From assembly GCA_018136815.1 (NCBI GenBank), contig CM030944.1, positions 682,456 to 746,455 of the forward strand: a stretch of DNA of 64,000 bases. Direction: 5' to 3'. The notes below the pieces were generated by a model that was given only the letters and a program-made list of their open reading frames with translations, was not told where the DNA came from and did no database searches. The stretch is from Isochrysis galbana. Taxonomy: Eukaryota > Haptophyta > Isochrysidales > Isochrysidaceae. Each line of letters opens with the position of its first letter. Position 1 is the stretch's first letter. This document shows, piece by piece, positions 1 to 10,667 of this stretch. Made by a program: the position numbers and the translations under genes.

Positions 1-2065
1 AGCATACCATCCACTCGTCAAACTGAACACCATGTGAGTCCACTGGAATGAACTCGTCGGCAATGCCGTCGACGGCGCCTATCAAGTAGAACAGCGGCGG
101 CTCTTGCTCTAACTCGGCCGAAGAAGGGCCAGTGGCATCAAATCCTGTGTCATCCGGCTCCTTTGCGCCAGTGGATTCATCTGCTACATGCTTTCCACGC
201 AGTAATTTGGCATTGGTACCGGCGCTAAATGCATCTCCTTGGATATGTTGATCATCCTCCGCGTGGTGTTGAGGCTCGCTCACATGGAAACGGGACACCC
301 CGCATAGAAGCTTTTGCACTATGCCGTTGCATGCTGAGTCCAAAGGGGCTTTCAGCCCAACGGCCTCGTTTGCCGTGCGCATCTCCTCACGTGTGCTCTG
401 CTTGCGTGTCCTTGCGCGCGCTCGTGCGCGCGCCCACCGCAAGTCGCGGCGCAAGCCATCCAAGTCCCACGAATCGCCACCATGCCAATAATCAGCGAGA
501 CTACACCGAGAAGTGCTCGCAGGCGCCCACGTCTGCGGCATTTCCGTGTGTACTTGCGGTGCGTGCGACGCCATGGCATGCAATTCATGATCCTCGATCG
601 AAGCTGTGCTCGCCATTGCGTTAGGGTCGAGTCGATTTGTCGAGGCCTCGTCTAGCCGCTCAAAGTGCAAAGCTGGAAGTAAGGTGGACATCAAGTCTCC
701 GCGCTCGAATTCGTGCACATGAGCTGCGGCTGATGCTGCTTTGCCCGCCTCGTCCACACATGTGGTTGCCGCAGGATCAACATGAACCAGGGAGGATTGT
801 GACTTATCATCAGCCGCCTCTCGTTGCATCAGGTGCGTGCGATCGGCTGGCTGGTTGCCGACGCCCTCAGAGACCATCTGAATGGTGGAAGACGCTCGTT
901 CCCTATTCTCTGCCTGGGATTGTGCTGCGGCGGCGGAAATCCACTTCCGACGACACTCAGCTGTATTGCGCGCATCTACTCTGAGAGCAAGTGCTTCCGC
1001 TTGGCATAGCTGTTGCAAGCTGTAGAAGAGCCGACGGCCTGTAGTAATCCGCAAATCGCTGAAAATTGCCAGCACATCCCATCTGCCTCGTTCGGGCTCA
1101 GAACGATCATTGCATGTGCAAGGTGCCATCCTACACTGGCCTTCTGCCACACACGTGCACGTCTTGCACTTGGGAACAGCTGCAAACGCCATCGGGTAGT
1201 TTCCATGTGCACCCGCCACCCAATAGTCATCAGGACGAGCTCGTGCGTCAAGCGTGCAGAGGAGGCGTAGCCAGCATTCAATCTGGCCCCTCTCTGCCGC
1301 CATGGCCGCACGGCACCGGTCGAGAGCGCGCCACATATCGCAAGCGCACGTGGCCCCGAGGGGACCGCTCTCCCTTCTCAAGAGGCATCCTCGACTCGAT
1401 GCATCCTTACCCTGGACCACTACATCTCCTAAGATCTGCAGCCAATCTGACTCGCGCTCCCATGCCTGCCTCACAGGCATAGAGGTTGGGGTCGAGAATG
1501 GTGCGTCTGGAAACCTGGAAAAACTCCAAGAGAAGATGGCGTCGTTAGTGTTTCGCACCTCGAAGCCGGTCATCCTCTCATATAGCCGCAGTGCCTTGTC
1601 CTCGCTCCTCAGGCCATACTGCGTATTGACACGCTGGCGGACGGAGCGTTGTAGCAAATTTGTCGCTGCGCCCGACTCTAGTACACCTGCCTTGCACGCG
1701 CGAGCGATGAGTGCCGCCGCTTTATCTCCAGCCTCTGCGATGGCCTTTGAAGCACTCTGCTTCGCGGCGCCATCAATTGCGGAAGCGACCTCTCTGGCAA
1801 GGTTACGCAGCGGTTCTCGCGCGGGTTCCTTCACCCGCTCCTTACCCAACGCGAGAAGCTCATGCAGAGCATCATCCTCGTCAATCAAGCGCAGCCCGAG
1901 CAGCATCTGATCGAAAGATCGCAGGCATCGGCCAGCAGTCGATCCGTCGTAAACATGCTGCAGTAGCGTCTCGTGCGCGTCGGACCATGGATGATAGCCG
2001 GCCGCCGCGGCGACGCGAGAGATGCGGATGCGCAACGGCTCAAAGCAAACGACAGGCGACTCCAT
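1..2065 (-). CDS. Unidentified long ORF, open at the left window edge
   Basis: On the minus strand a single frame stays open from an ATG at 2065 to base 1, 688 codons without a stop, so the gene continues beyond the window. I do not recognise the protein. It begins MESPVVCFEPLRIRISRV, then has an alpha-helical, alanine-rich stretch (about residues 40-150), a tryptophan-containing segment, and near residues 295-320 a cysteine cluster (KCKTCTC, then GQC and APCTC) that could bind metal. The second half is acidic and low in recognisable motifs, with the last visible residues rich in D, E and F. The start was chosen because it is the first ATG of the frame and lies about 860 bases upstream of the divergent ART-LRR gene. 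Introns inside the stretch cannot be excluded, but none is needed to keep the frame. The absence of stops over 2 kb in this strand is the main support. Confidence 0.62.
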   Translation of the reverse strand, partial: MESPVVCFEPLRIRISRVAAAAGYHPWSDAHETLLQHVYDGSTAGRCLRSFDQMLLGLRLIDEDDALHELLALGKERVKEPAREPLRNLAREVASAIDGAAKQSASKAIAEAGDKAAALIARACKAGVLESGAATNLLQRSVRQRVNTQYGLRSEDKALRLYERMTGFEVRNTNDAIFSWSFSRFPDAPFSTPTSMPVRQAWERESDWLQILGDVVVQGKDASSRGCLLRRESGPLGATCACDMWRALDRCRAAMAAERGQIECWLRLLCTLDARARPDDYWVAGAHGNYPMAFAAVPKCKTCTCVAEGQCRMAPCTCNDRSEPERGRWDVLAIFSDLRITTGRRLFYSLQQLCQAEALALRVDARNTAECRRKWISAAAAQSQAENRERASSTIQMVSEGVGNQPADRTHLMQREAADDKSQSSLVHVDPAATTCVDEAGKAASAAAHVHEFERGDLMSTLLPALHFERLDEASTNRLDPNAMASTASIEDHELHAMASHAPQVHTEMPQTWAPASTSRCSLADYWHGGDSWDLDGLRRDLRWARARARARTRKQSTREEMRTANEAVGLKAPLDSACNGIVQKLLCGVSRFHVSEPQHHAEDDQHIQGDAFSAGTNAKLLRGKHVADESTGAKEPDDTGFDATGPSSAELEQEPPLFYLIGAVDGIADEFIPVDSHGVQFDEWMVC

Positions 2066-2310
2066 TGCGCACCAGCCGCCTCCAGTAGAGCCTGCACAGT
2101 CCCCTGCTGCCCCCTCGGCTCTGCAGGAGGCTTCGGTGTCTTCGCTCCGGCAGCGCTTGTGGCGGCCCTGCATCCTGGCCGAGCCCACCAGCCGGGTCTC
2201 TTTCCCTCCCTCCTCCTCCTCCCGCGAGGGAGGGCGGCGGCAAACGTGCCCAAGCTCTAACGACCGCTCTATTACATAACTCCCCTCTACTCTACCTTTC
2301 CTTCCGCTGG

Positions 2311-2557
2311 GAGAGGGAAGAAGAAGGGGGGGGAGAGAGACAGAGAAGAGAGACGGAGAGAGGAGAGAGACTGGAGGAGATACAATATTGTACTTTACAC
2401 ACTCGAGAGAGGAAGGATGATGGTGAGAGATGAAGAACAAGTTGGAGATGCAAGATCTATTAGTAGTATGTAGAGAAAGAGGAGGGAGGGGGACGGCGGG
2501 AGGGACGCAGGTGGTGGCAGTAGTTCTCTCTCATCTCTCCCTCTGTATTCTCTCTGC

Positions 2558-2619
<62 letters not shown>

Positions 2620-2694
2620 CTCTCTGCCTCTCTCTGCCTCTCTCTGCCTCCCTCTGCCTCCCTCTGCCTCCCTGTCTCTCTTCTCTCTCTCTCT

Positions 2695-2725
<31 letters not shown>

Positions 2726-2759
2726 CCCCTCTCTCTCCCTCTCTCTCTCCCTCTCTCCT

Positions 2760-2797
<38 letters not shown>

Positions 2798-2815
2798 CCC
2801 CCCTCTCTCTCTCCC

Positions 2816-2856
<41 letters not shown>

Positions 2857-2890
2857 ATTCGCGCCTCTCTTCCTAAGTTTCTCTCTCCCC
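2311..2890. repeat. GA/CT low-complexity tract in the intergenic region 2066-2929
   Basis: A polypurine run (2311-2400) is followed by a long polypyrimidine tract, mostly CT dinucleotides with CTGC and CCCT variants (about 2540-2855). It fills the spacer between the left-edge minus-strand gene and the plus-strand ART-LRR gene. The long SLSLSL and RERERE reading frames across it are artefacts of the repeat. Confidence 0.9.
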
Positions 2891-2929
2891 CCCTCACCCC
2901 TTTTGCCGACTCCCGTCGGCCTGCCGACG

Positions 2930-5900
2930 ATGGACGCGTCTCCCTTGCCTTGCGTCGCCGCCGACGCCACCGCACAGATCAAGGCAGACCCCAAGCCCGC
3001 CACGCAGACGGAGGCAGCCTCCGCTGCGGCCTCGGCTGGCGACGCCGCTCAGGCCAAGTGGAGCGCCGTCGGGTGGCTGCGCTCTCTCGAGGCAGTCTTG
3101 AAGGCGCTCGCTGCTGCGCTCGTCGAAGAGGGCGAGAACCAGCTGGAGGAGATGCTCAAGCTGAAGCTCGAGAGCAAGGCAACGACGGAGGCAAAGCTGG
3201 TGGAACGTCTCGAGACAGTGAAAGTGGTGCAGAGCCTGGTGAGGGCGCTCGTGCCCGAGCTTGAGGCGCTACACATGCGCAAGGGGCACGGCATGACGCT
3301 CGGCTCCAAGTTTGAGGGGCAGGTCGAGCTGTCGTACAGCGGACTCAACACCTTCCATGGCGGGCTGGAGGCGATCCTGGGCCCACCCAACCCCAAGGTT
3401 GAGGAGACCATGGAGCTTGAGCACACTGGGTCCGTCGACAGCAAGCTCGAGTTCGAGGCGGGTAACTACGGCGTGCGCACCTCATCGCACGCCGAGTGGC
3501 TCTTTGTCCTCGAGACGCCCACGATATGGGCCAAGGAGACGAAGAACCTGGAGGAGCAGCATGCCCGAAAGCCCGTGCCGCTGGACGAGCTTCTGGCAGC
3601 CATGCTGCAGCGCAATGAGCGGCTCGCTGAGCTACGTGAGCCGGAGATCACGAGGATCGAAGTCATTGGTGCGCGTTCGTGCATTGTCCAGGCCATCCTC
3701 AGCCTTCGCTATTGACTGTTGCCCCTCAATGCGCAGGTGGGCGGCTGTACACAGGGCCGCTCTTCGTCAAGTACAACGCCGTGCTGCGCGGCGTGCAGCA
3801 GGGGGCGAACGCCTACCTGCGCTCCAGGTACTTGGAGTTGTGCGCCATGGAAGAGGTTTTTGAGCGCCACAAAAGCGGGGAGCTGTCGTGGGAGGCGGCA
3901 ACCAAGCGGGCCAACGGATATACGACGACGATCCATGCGATCAACTCGTGCATCGTCAAGTCATCCAAGCTCACAAAGGCATGCAAGGTATACCGCGGCA
4001 TTCGCGAGATGGCGCTGCCTGAGAAGTTCTACACGCGGAACGCCTTTAATGTGGCGGGCGGCGTGGAGCCAGGCTTCATGTCGACCACAGCAAAGCGCGA
4101 AGTCGCCGTCAGCTATGGGAGCGGCCAGTCGGGCATCGTGTTTGAGATGCAGATGGGGATGGTGGACCGTGGCGCCGACATCGCGTGGCTCTCACAGGTG
4201 AGGCAGGGAGGGAGCAAGCGCAGTTGGCGAATGGACAGGCGGAGCGGCGTGGCAGGGAGCTAAGGCGCAAGCGTGGGCTTTGTGGGTGTACGCTTGCGCT
4301 GGGCGCTCAATCTTGATTTTAGGGCCGGCAAGCGTGCGAGTGCGCGGAGAGTGGCGCGAGGAGCAACGGAGGGGGTGGGCAGTGTAGGGTGGACGGGCAG
4401 GCGGTGGGATGGGAATGGATGGCGCACGGATACATCCTACGACTTCAGGCGCAGAGTGGCGGTGGAACCGTTTTGTCTATTGAACGGGCCGCGTCGCCAA
4501 TCTCGTGGTTGCGGGCACTGCGGGTGCTTTGAGGGGACATCGCATGCCAAAATGCAACCAATTCATTGTACCATGATGTCCTCCGCAGTACCCTCACGAG
4601 GAGGAGATCCTCTTTGGGCCACTGACCGGGCTCGAGGTGCTCTCTACACATGTGGACGGTGTCGTAGCAGTGCTCGACATTAAGCTGAGCGCCAATCTAT
4701 CTGCGTCGACGATCGAGAGGGTGGTCTCGAGGCGGCGCGCGCTGATTGCGCAGATGGCGAGCAACATGGCAGACGAACTGGGCCGAGAGGCAGGGGCGCA
4801 CGACGACCGGCGGCGCGAGGGATTCCTGTGCATGCTCGAGCAGCATGATGCTGAGTGGTACAACGATGACGAGAACCTGAAGAATGCGCTCGCGCAGCTC
4901 GTCAGCGACCACCAATGGTTTAAAGAGATTGTCAAGAGACCCGCAGGTATCAAGGGAAGGGCGGATCTCAGCCATCAACGCGTGGGAAGTCGCCGGTTGA
5001 ATGCCCTTTTGAGGTCAGACCTGTTGGATGGAGTAGCAGAATTGGAGTGAGCGCCCCCCTCCTCGTTGTATGCACATGCGCACCTTTCCTCCCACACCGC
5101 CTCCCCTAGACTATCCACCCTGCACCCACTCACACCCTCCCCACGTCCCTATTCGCCCATTCGTAGCCTCGGAAGCAACCAGATTGGCGACGAGGGTGCC
5201 GCGCGGCTCGCGGAGGGGCTTGGGGCGAACTCGACGCTCACGACGCTCGGGTGCGTGCTTTGCCTCCCACGCTGTCTCCCCCGGCCCGTCCACCCCGCAC
5301 CAGCTGGCACCCTCCCCACGCCCTTCTCTGCCCACTCGCAGCCTCGGAAGCAACCGGATTGGCGACGAGGGCGCCGCGCGGCTGGCGGAGTGGCTCAAGG
5401 ACAACTCGAGGCTCACAACGCTCGGGTGCACGCCTCACCTCCCAAGCAGCTTCCCCCGGCCCAGCCACCCCGCACCCGCTCGCACCCTCCCCCACAGCCC
5501 TCTGTGCCCATTCGCAGACTCAATGACAACCTTATTAGCGACGAGGGCGCTGCACGACTGGCGGAAGGGCTCAAGCGTCACTCGAGACTCACGACGCTCG
5601 AGTGCGCGCCTCGCCTCACACGCCGCCTGCCCCGCCCCGTCCACGCCGCACCCTGGCACGCTCCCCACGTCCCTCTCAGCCCACTCGCAGACTCAATGAG
5701 AATAGCATTGAGGGCGCAGCGAGGCTGGCGGAGGGGCTCAAGGACAACTCGACGCTCACGACGCTCGGGTGCGCGCCTCGCCTCGCACGCCGCCTTCCCG
5801 GGCCCGGCCACCCCGCACCTACTGGCACCTCCCCACGTCCCTCTCCGCCCACTCGCAGACTCAATGACAACCAACTTGGCGATGAGGGCGCCACGCGGTT

Positions 5901-8044
5901 GGCCAAGGGGCTCAAGGACAACTCGAAGCTCGCGACGCTCGGGTGCGCGCCGCGCCTCCCACGCTGCCTCCCCAGGCCCGGCCGCCCCGCACCCACTTGC
6001 GCCGTGCCCACGCCCCTCGTTAACCACTCGCAGACTCGAAGGCAACCGTATTGGCGACGAGGGCGCTTCACGACTGGCGGAGTGGCTCAAGGACAACTCT
6101 GGGCTCACGGCGCTCGGGTGCGCGCCTCACCTCCCGGGCCCGTCCACCACCACCTCTCACACCCTCCCCACGAGCCTCTCCGCCCACTTGCAGACTCACT
6201 TACAACCAGATTGGCGCCGATGGCGCCGCGCGGCTGGCCGAGGGGCTCAAGGAGAACTCGACGCTCACGGAGCTCGGGTGCGTACCTCGCCTCCCACGCC
6301 GCCTTTCCCGGCCCGTCCACCCCGCACCCACTGGCACCCTCCCCATGTCCCTCTCCGCCCACTCGCAGACTCAATGACAACCAGATTGGCGCCGAGGGCG
6401 CCGCACGGCTGGCGGAGTGGCTCAAGGACAACTCGGGGCTCACAGCGCTCAGGTGCGCGCCTCACCTCCCACGCCACTTCCCACGGCCTGTCCACCCCGC
6501 ACCCACTCGCACCCTCCTAACGTCCCTCTTTCCCCACTCGCAGACTCAATGCCAATCAGATTGGCCCTGAGGGCGCCGCGCGGCTGGCGGAGGGGTTAAA
6601 CGACAACCGGACGCTCACGACGCTCGGGTGCGCGCCTCACCTCCAACGCCGCCTCCCCGGGCCCATCCACCCCGCACCCGCTGGCACCCTCCTCACGCCC
6701 CTCTCTGCCCATTCGCAGACTCCGGGCCCATCCACCCCGCACCCGCTGGCACCCTCCCCACGCCCCTCTCTGCCCATTCGCAGACTCATGTACAACCAGA
6801 TTGGCGACGAGGGCGCCGGGCGGCTGGCGGAGTGGCTCAAGGGCAACTCGAAGCTCGCGACGCTCGAGTGCGCCCCTCGCCTCCCACGCCACCTCCCCCG
6901 GCCCATCCACCTCGCACCTACTCACACCCCATGCCCTCTCTGACCACTTGCAGACTCGGATACAACCATATAGGCGACGAGGGCACCGCGCGGCTGGCGG
7001 AGGGGCTCAAGGACAACTCGACGCTCACGACGCTCGGGTGCCCGCCTCGCCTCCCACGCCGCCTTCCCAGGTCCGTCCACTCCGAACCCGCTGGCACCCT
7101 CCTTACGTCCCTCTCCACCCACTCGCAGACTCAATGACAACCAGATTGGCGACGAGGGTGCCTCGCGGCTGGGGGAGGGGATCAAGGACAACTCGGGGCT
7201 CACGACGCTCGGGTGCGCGCCGCGCCCACCATGCCGCCTTCCCCGGCCCGTCTACCATGTACCCCACCCCACGTCCCTCTCCGCCCACTAGCAGACTCAA
7301 TGACAACCGTATTGGCGACGAGGGCGCCGCGCGGCTGGCGGAGGGGCTGAAGGGTCACTCGAAGCTCACGACACTCGAGTGCGCGCCTCGCCCTCCGCGC
7401 CGCCTTCCCCGGCCCGTCCACCCCGTACCCACTCAACCTCCCCCCCACCCCACCCCACCCCACCCCACCCCACCCCACCCCACCCCACCCCACCCCACCC
7501 CACCCCACCCCACCCCACCCCACCCCACCCCACCCCACCCCACCCCACCCCACCCCACGCCCCTCTCCGCCTACTCGCAGACTCAATGACAACCAGATTG
7601 GCGATGAGGGCGCCGCGCGGCTGGCAGAGTGGCTCCAGGGCGATACGATACTCACGTCGCTCGGGTGCGCGCCTCGCCCCTCACACCGCCTCTCCCGGCT
7701 CGTCCACCCCGCGCCCACTCACACCCTCCCCGCGCACCTCTCCGCCTACTCACAGACTTTTCAACAACCAGATTGGCGACGAGGGTGCTACACGACTGGC
7801 GGAGTGGCTCAAGAGCAACTCGACGCTCACGAAGCTCGAGTGCGCGCCTCGCCACCCACGCACCGAGCCTGCCCGTTCGCTTGGCCTTGCCCCTCTCTCT
7901 CGCCCCCGCCGAGCGCATCCCGGCCCTTTGCCGCCCTTCCGTCCGAGGAGCAGGCTGCGGCGCAATCCGATCTACGATGACGCCCGATCGCAACTCGAAG
8001 CGCAGCTGAAACAGACCAATTCTTCCCTCGAGGTGTTCTTTTAA
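2930..8044 (+). CDS. ADP-ribosyltransferase / RNI-type leucine-rich-repeat protein, 19 exons
   Basis: The exons join to a continuous 1000-residue frame: 2930-3668, 3737-4197, 4589-5046, then 5167-5250, 5342-5425, 5518-5601, 5691-5768, 5859-5942, 6034-6117, 6194-6277, 6369-6452, 6544-6627, 6784-6867, 6954-7037, 7129-7212, 7295-7378, 7581-7664, 7756-7839 and 7954-8044. All introns are GT-AG. Residues 1-320 form a helical N-terminal region of unknown role. The catalytic domain shows the R-S-E signature of arginine-type mono-ADP-ribosyltransferases: VYRG (R about 332), FMSTT (about 360) and EEEILFGP (E404/E406). From about residue 545 come 15 RNI-like LRRs of the NQIGDEGAARLAEGL type, each on its own exon, and a short tail. 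The domain transfers ADP-ribose from NAD+ to a protein; the LRR solenoid presumably selects the target (inference). There is no signal peptide. Every exon sum keeps frame, which strongly supports the model. Confidence 0.85.
5167..7839 (+). repeat. Tandem array of exon-plus-intron units encoding LRRs
   Basis: Fifteen units of roughly 90 bases of exon and 80-100 bases of intron follow one another inside the ART-LRR gene. Fourteen exons are exactly 84 bases (28 codons) and one (5691-5768) is 78. Each exon begins after CGCAG, CGTAG, TGCAG, TAGCAG or CACAG and ends before GTGCG or GTGCA, so all are phase-symmetric. The introns resemble each other as closely as the exons do, with a shared pyrimidine-rich body, which shows that the unit of duplication was exon plus intron. 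Confidence 0.9.
7439..7558 (+). repeat. CACCC microsatellite inside an LRR intron
   Basis: A run of more than twenty CACCC pentamers lies within the intron between the LRR exons ending at 7378 and starting at 7581. It expands this intron to about 200 bases. It is probably a private expansion of the pyrimidine-rich intron body. Confidence 0.95.
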
Positions 8045-8570
8045 TGGTTGTGCAGGTATTCTTGCACAGGGATACGGTGGCGCGAGGCGACGGTTGGCAA
8101 CCTGTCGCCGGCGAGGACGTCTCCAGCTATGTATCTGCTGGGCTAGGTGCCATTTATGCCATGCCAATATTCGACGACCCGCTGGACAGTCTCACAGCGG
8201 GCCTGGATGGAGGTGCTGACACGGTGACTGCGGCGATGCGAGCGGCTCTGCAGCCAAATTCGTTGATTCGTTGTGAAAGTGCAGCGCAGCAACAAGGCGA
8301 CAGCATTGACGCTGCTTTGCCCAGTGTGCGATCCCCACCGCAACAATGACGCGGCGACAGGCGTGGCGGAAGTAGGGATGTCAGGCTCGGAGCGTGTATG
8401 CACGTGGGAGGGGCCGCAGGGCAAGCCTCTGGAGACAGACGGCCAGCAGTGGAGCTGTTGGCTGGAGCATTCACATGGGGGCGCAGGTATGGACGTAAAG
8501 ACTGGGGGCCAACAAGCAACAAGCGATGGTGCATACACAACGTCAGAAATTGGTGCATACACAACGTCAG

Positions 8571-8790
8571 AAATTTATTGTTGTGTTAGTATAACCTTAG
8601 TGCTGAGGGATCGAAGCCCTCCGACGGCAACGGAGCCCCTACGCCTGTGATGGGGGTGTGCGGTTGGCGCATGGCTCGTCCGCCGGTGTATAAGGCTAGG
8701 AATGCTAGCTAACAAGTAACAAGATGTCCTACAATGCTATAAGTTATTATAGGTTCTAACGTGGTACCCCCGCCGAGAGGTCACCGCAAT
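8571..8790 (+). repeat. Dispersed repeat, copy 1
   Basis: This segment matches 63779-63985 over about 200 bases with scattered substitutions and a few indels. Both copies share the blocks TTAGTATA, CGACGGCAACGGAGCCCCTA and GCATGGCTCGTCC. It contains a stem of GAGGG and CCCTC around a CTTCGAT-type loop (minus strand) that looks like a tRNA T-arm, but no full tRNA can be folded. It lies shortly after the ART-LRR stop codon. Confidence 0.75.
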
Positions 8791-10140
8791 CTTTCCACAT
8801 GACACCGGCGCGCGCGTCGACGCTCAATGGTGCAACACAACATCGAGTGGACTCGCCGACAAATTCGATGAAAATCTTTCCTTCGATGAATTTGTGGCTG
8901 CGAAGTGCGCCACGCGTTCCCACAACTGCTGGTGGGACTTGGACAATATGGTCCGTCTACACAAATTCTTTATTAGTGATGGCCAATGCCAGATCCACAA
9001 GCATTCATCAGTTCAAGGGTGGTAAGGCTATGGATAGGTTAACGTTAACGGTTAACCTATTAAACGTTAACCTATTATCTAGATAATATAGGCAGAAATT
9101 ACAGAAATCACACTATTAACCTCTTTGTAGATAGTGCCTAGCCACTATCTCTATCAAATATATAAATATATTAGTTTTAGTTAGCGAAACTCTCGAATAG
9201 TATTAATACCCTACTGGCAGCCTACGCGCATGGCTGTGGCTGGCCGAGGCACGCTGCGCCGGGGACGCGTCGATTAGCGGCCCGACGCTCGCCCGCTCTC
9301 GCGTCGGACGTCGGCCCTCCGCGAAAGGCGATAGTGATTTCTGGCCAATTTGCGCGTTTTCTGGTTACGCATTACGCATCGCTGTGGGGGCTACCGTGGG
9401 GGGTCTAGGGCTCTAGGGCCCAAAGGGCACCGGATATGTGCTAGTTACACCTATCCGGTCACCATATCCAAAAATCTCGTAATGAATAATGAATCCTCAA
9501 TCTTGACTTGGTCAATTTTCACCCTTAGAAGTTAAAATAGCTGTTTGACCGCCCTACCTATTCCGCTGACATTGACATATCGACATTGTGGCAGACGCAA
9601 ATGCAACGCCATCAAACGCCGCGCTTCGCCGTGGCCGTGGCGCCTCATGCTCCTCCTTTGGGGTGATAAGGGCGATGTGCGATGTCAGTGGAGAGGTAGT
9701 GTATACATACCGGGCTCCTAGTAGGTGCTTGGCCGCTTGGCCCCGAATCTTCAGATGCTCCCCCCCCCCCCTTTCCGTTGTCCGTTGGGGTGTGTGGGCC
9801 CACGATGCCTTCGTGGCAATGAGAGCCCGCACCGACCATGGTGCCGACCACTGCCACTGCCGGCGGCCCACGCTCGGCGCGCACCGCGTGGTTCATCTTC
9901 GACTGTGCGACGGCGGGGGAACGGGGGCAGTCAAGAGCAGGGAGGTGCCTAGTAGTGCCCCAAAGACTCGCGGGATGATGGGGCAAGTGGCACCTCAGCA
10001 CTTTATTTTTTATTTTGGTGACTCATACATGAACAATAGTGCATTCCGTATACTGAGTGATGTAATAAAGTACTCCGAATACCGAATACTGAGTGACCGG
10101 GCTACTACGCGACTACTCTATTGTATACTGACTTAGGAGG
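8791..10140. other. Intergenic region without a recognised gene
   Basis: I see no coding signal here. A locally AT-rich part (8995-9200) has several interlocking GTTAAC and TAAACGTTAACC blocks, and 10060-10100 repeats the phrase ACTGAGTGA. The ORFs in 9588-10136 have no recognisable motifs. Confidence 0.6.
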
Positions 10141-10470
10141 AGGAGAGGTGTGATCTCGGCGCCCTCCCAAGTTTCGGGCGCGAACAGATGGACGAACCTT
10201 GGGATAGAGAAGAGAGAGAAGGGGGGGGGGGGGGGGGATTCTCTCCTGGGGGGGAGGAGGGGCGAGGGGAGGCGGCGGGCGTCCGGGGGGAGGGAGGGAG
10301 AAGTGAAGAGAGGAGAGAAAAGGAGAGAAGATTTGGGGGGGGGGGGGAGAGGGGAGAGGGTCTCTCCCGTAATGTGGAGGAGAGAGGGATCCGCCTGTCC
10401 TGGGATGCTGATATGTATGTGAGAGAGGAGAGAGAGTGGAGAAGAAGGAGGGGGAGCCGGTGGGGGAGGG
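10141..10470. repeat. Purine-rich low-complexity tract
   Basis: The plus strand is almost entirely G and A, with several runs of ten or more G. The proline- and serine-rich reading frames on the minus strand are composition artefacts. The tract lies upstream of the beta-rich protein gene. Confidence 0.85.
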
Positions 10471-10667
10471 GGCGCACACAAACGGAATGTCGGCCCTCGG
10501 ACAGTTAAAGGAACAGGTCCGCACACTTTATGAAATCACAAGACGGGGGTCTCATTCGTCTCGCGGCCTCACAATCAAGCCTCGAGAGACTCCCTCCTCG
10601 CCACCCCGTCCGCAGGGTCCTCCTCCCCTCGCAACCCCCCTTCCCTCCCCCTCTCCACCGTCTTTTC

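Noticed and set aside
1254-1910. 218-residue plus-strand frame
   Set aside because: It is serine/arginine-rich and antisense to the much longer minus-strand frame 1-2065.
2395-3003. Long RERERE and SLSLSL reading frames on both strands
   Set aside because: They are translations of a CT/GA dinucleotide repeat and have no other coding sign.
5167-7839. Regularly spaced repeats that could suggest a CRISPR-like array
   Set aside because: The repeated blocks are LRR exons with splice sites, the spacers are similar introns, and the joined frame is a eukaryotic protein.
8571-8720. tRNA gene
   Set aside because: Only a T-arm-like stem is present; no acceptor stem or anticodon arm can be paired.
9588-10136. 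182-residue frame
   Set aside because: No motif, no homologous pattern, and the opposite strand is equally open.
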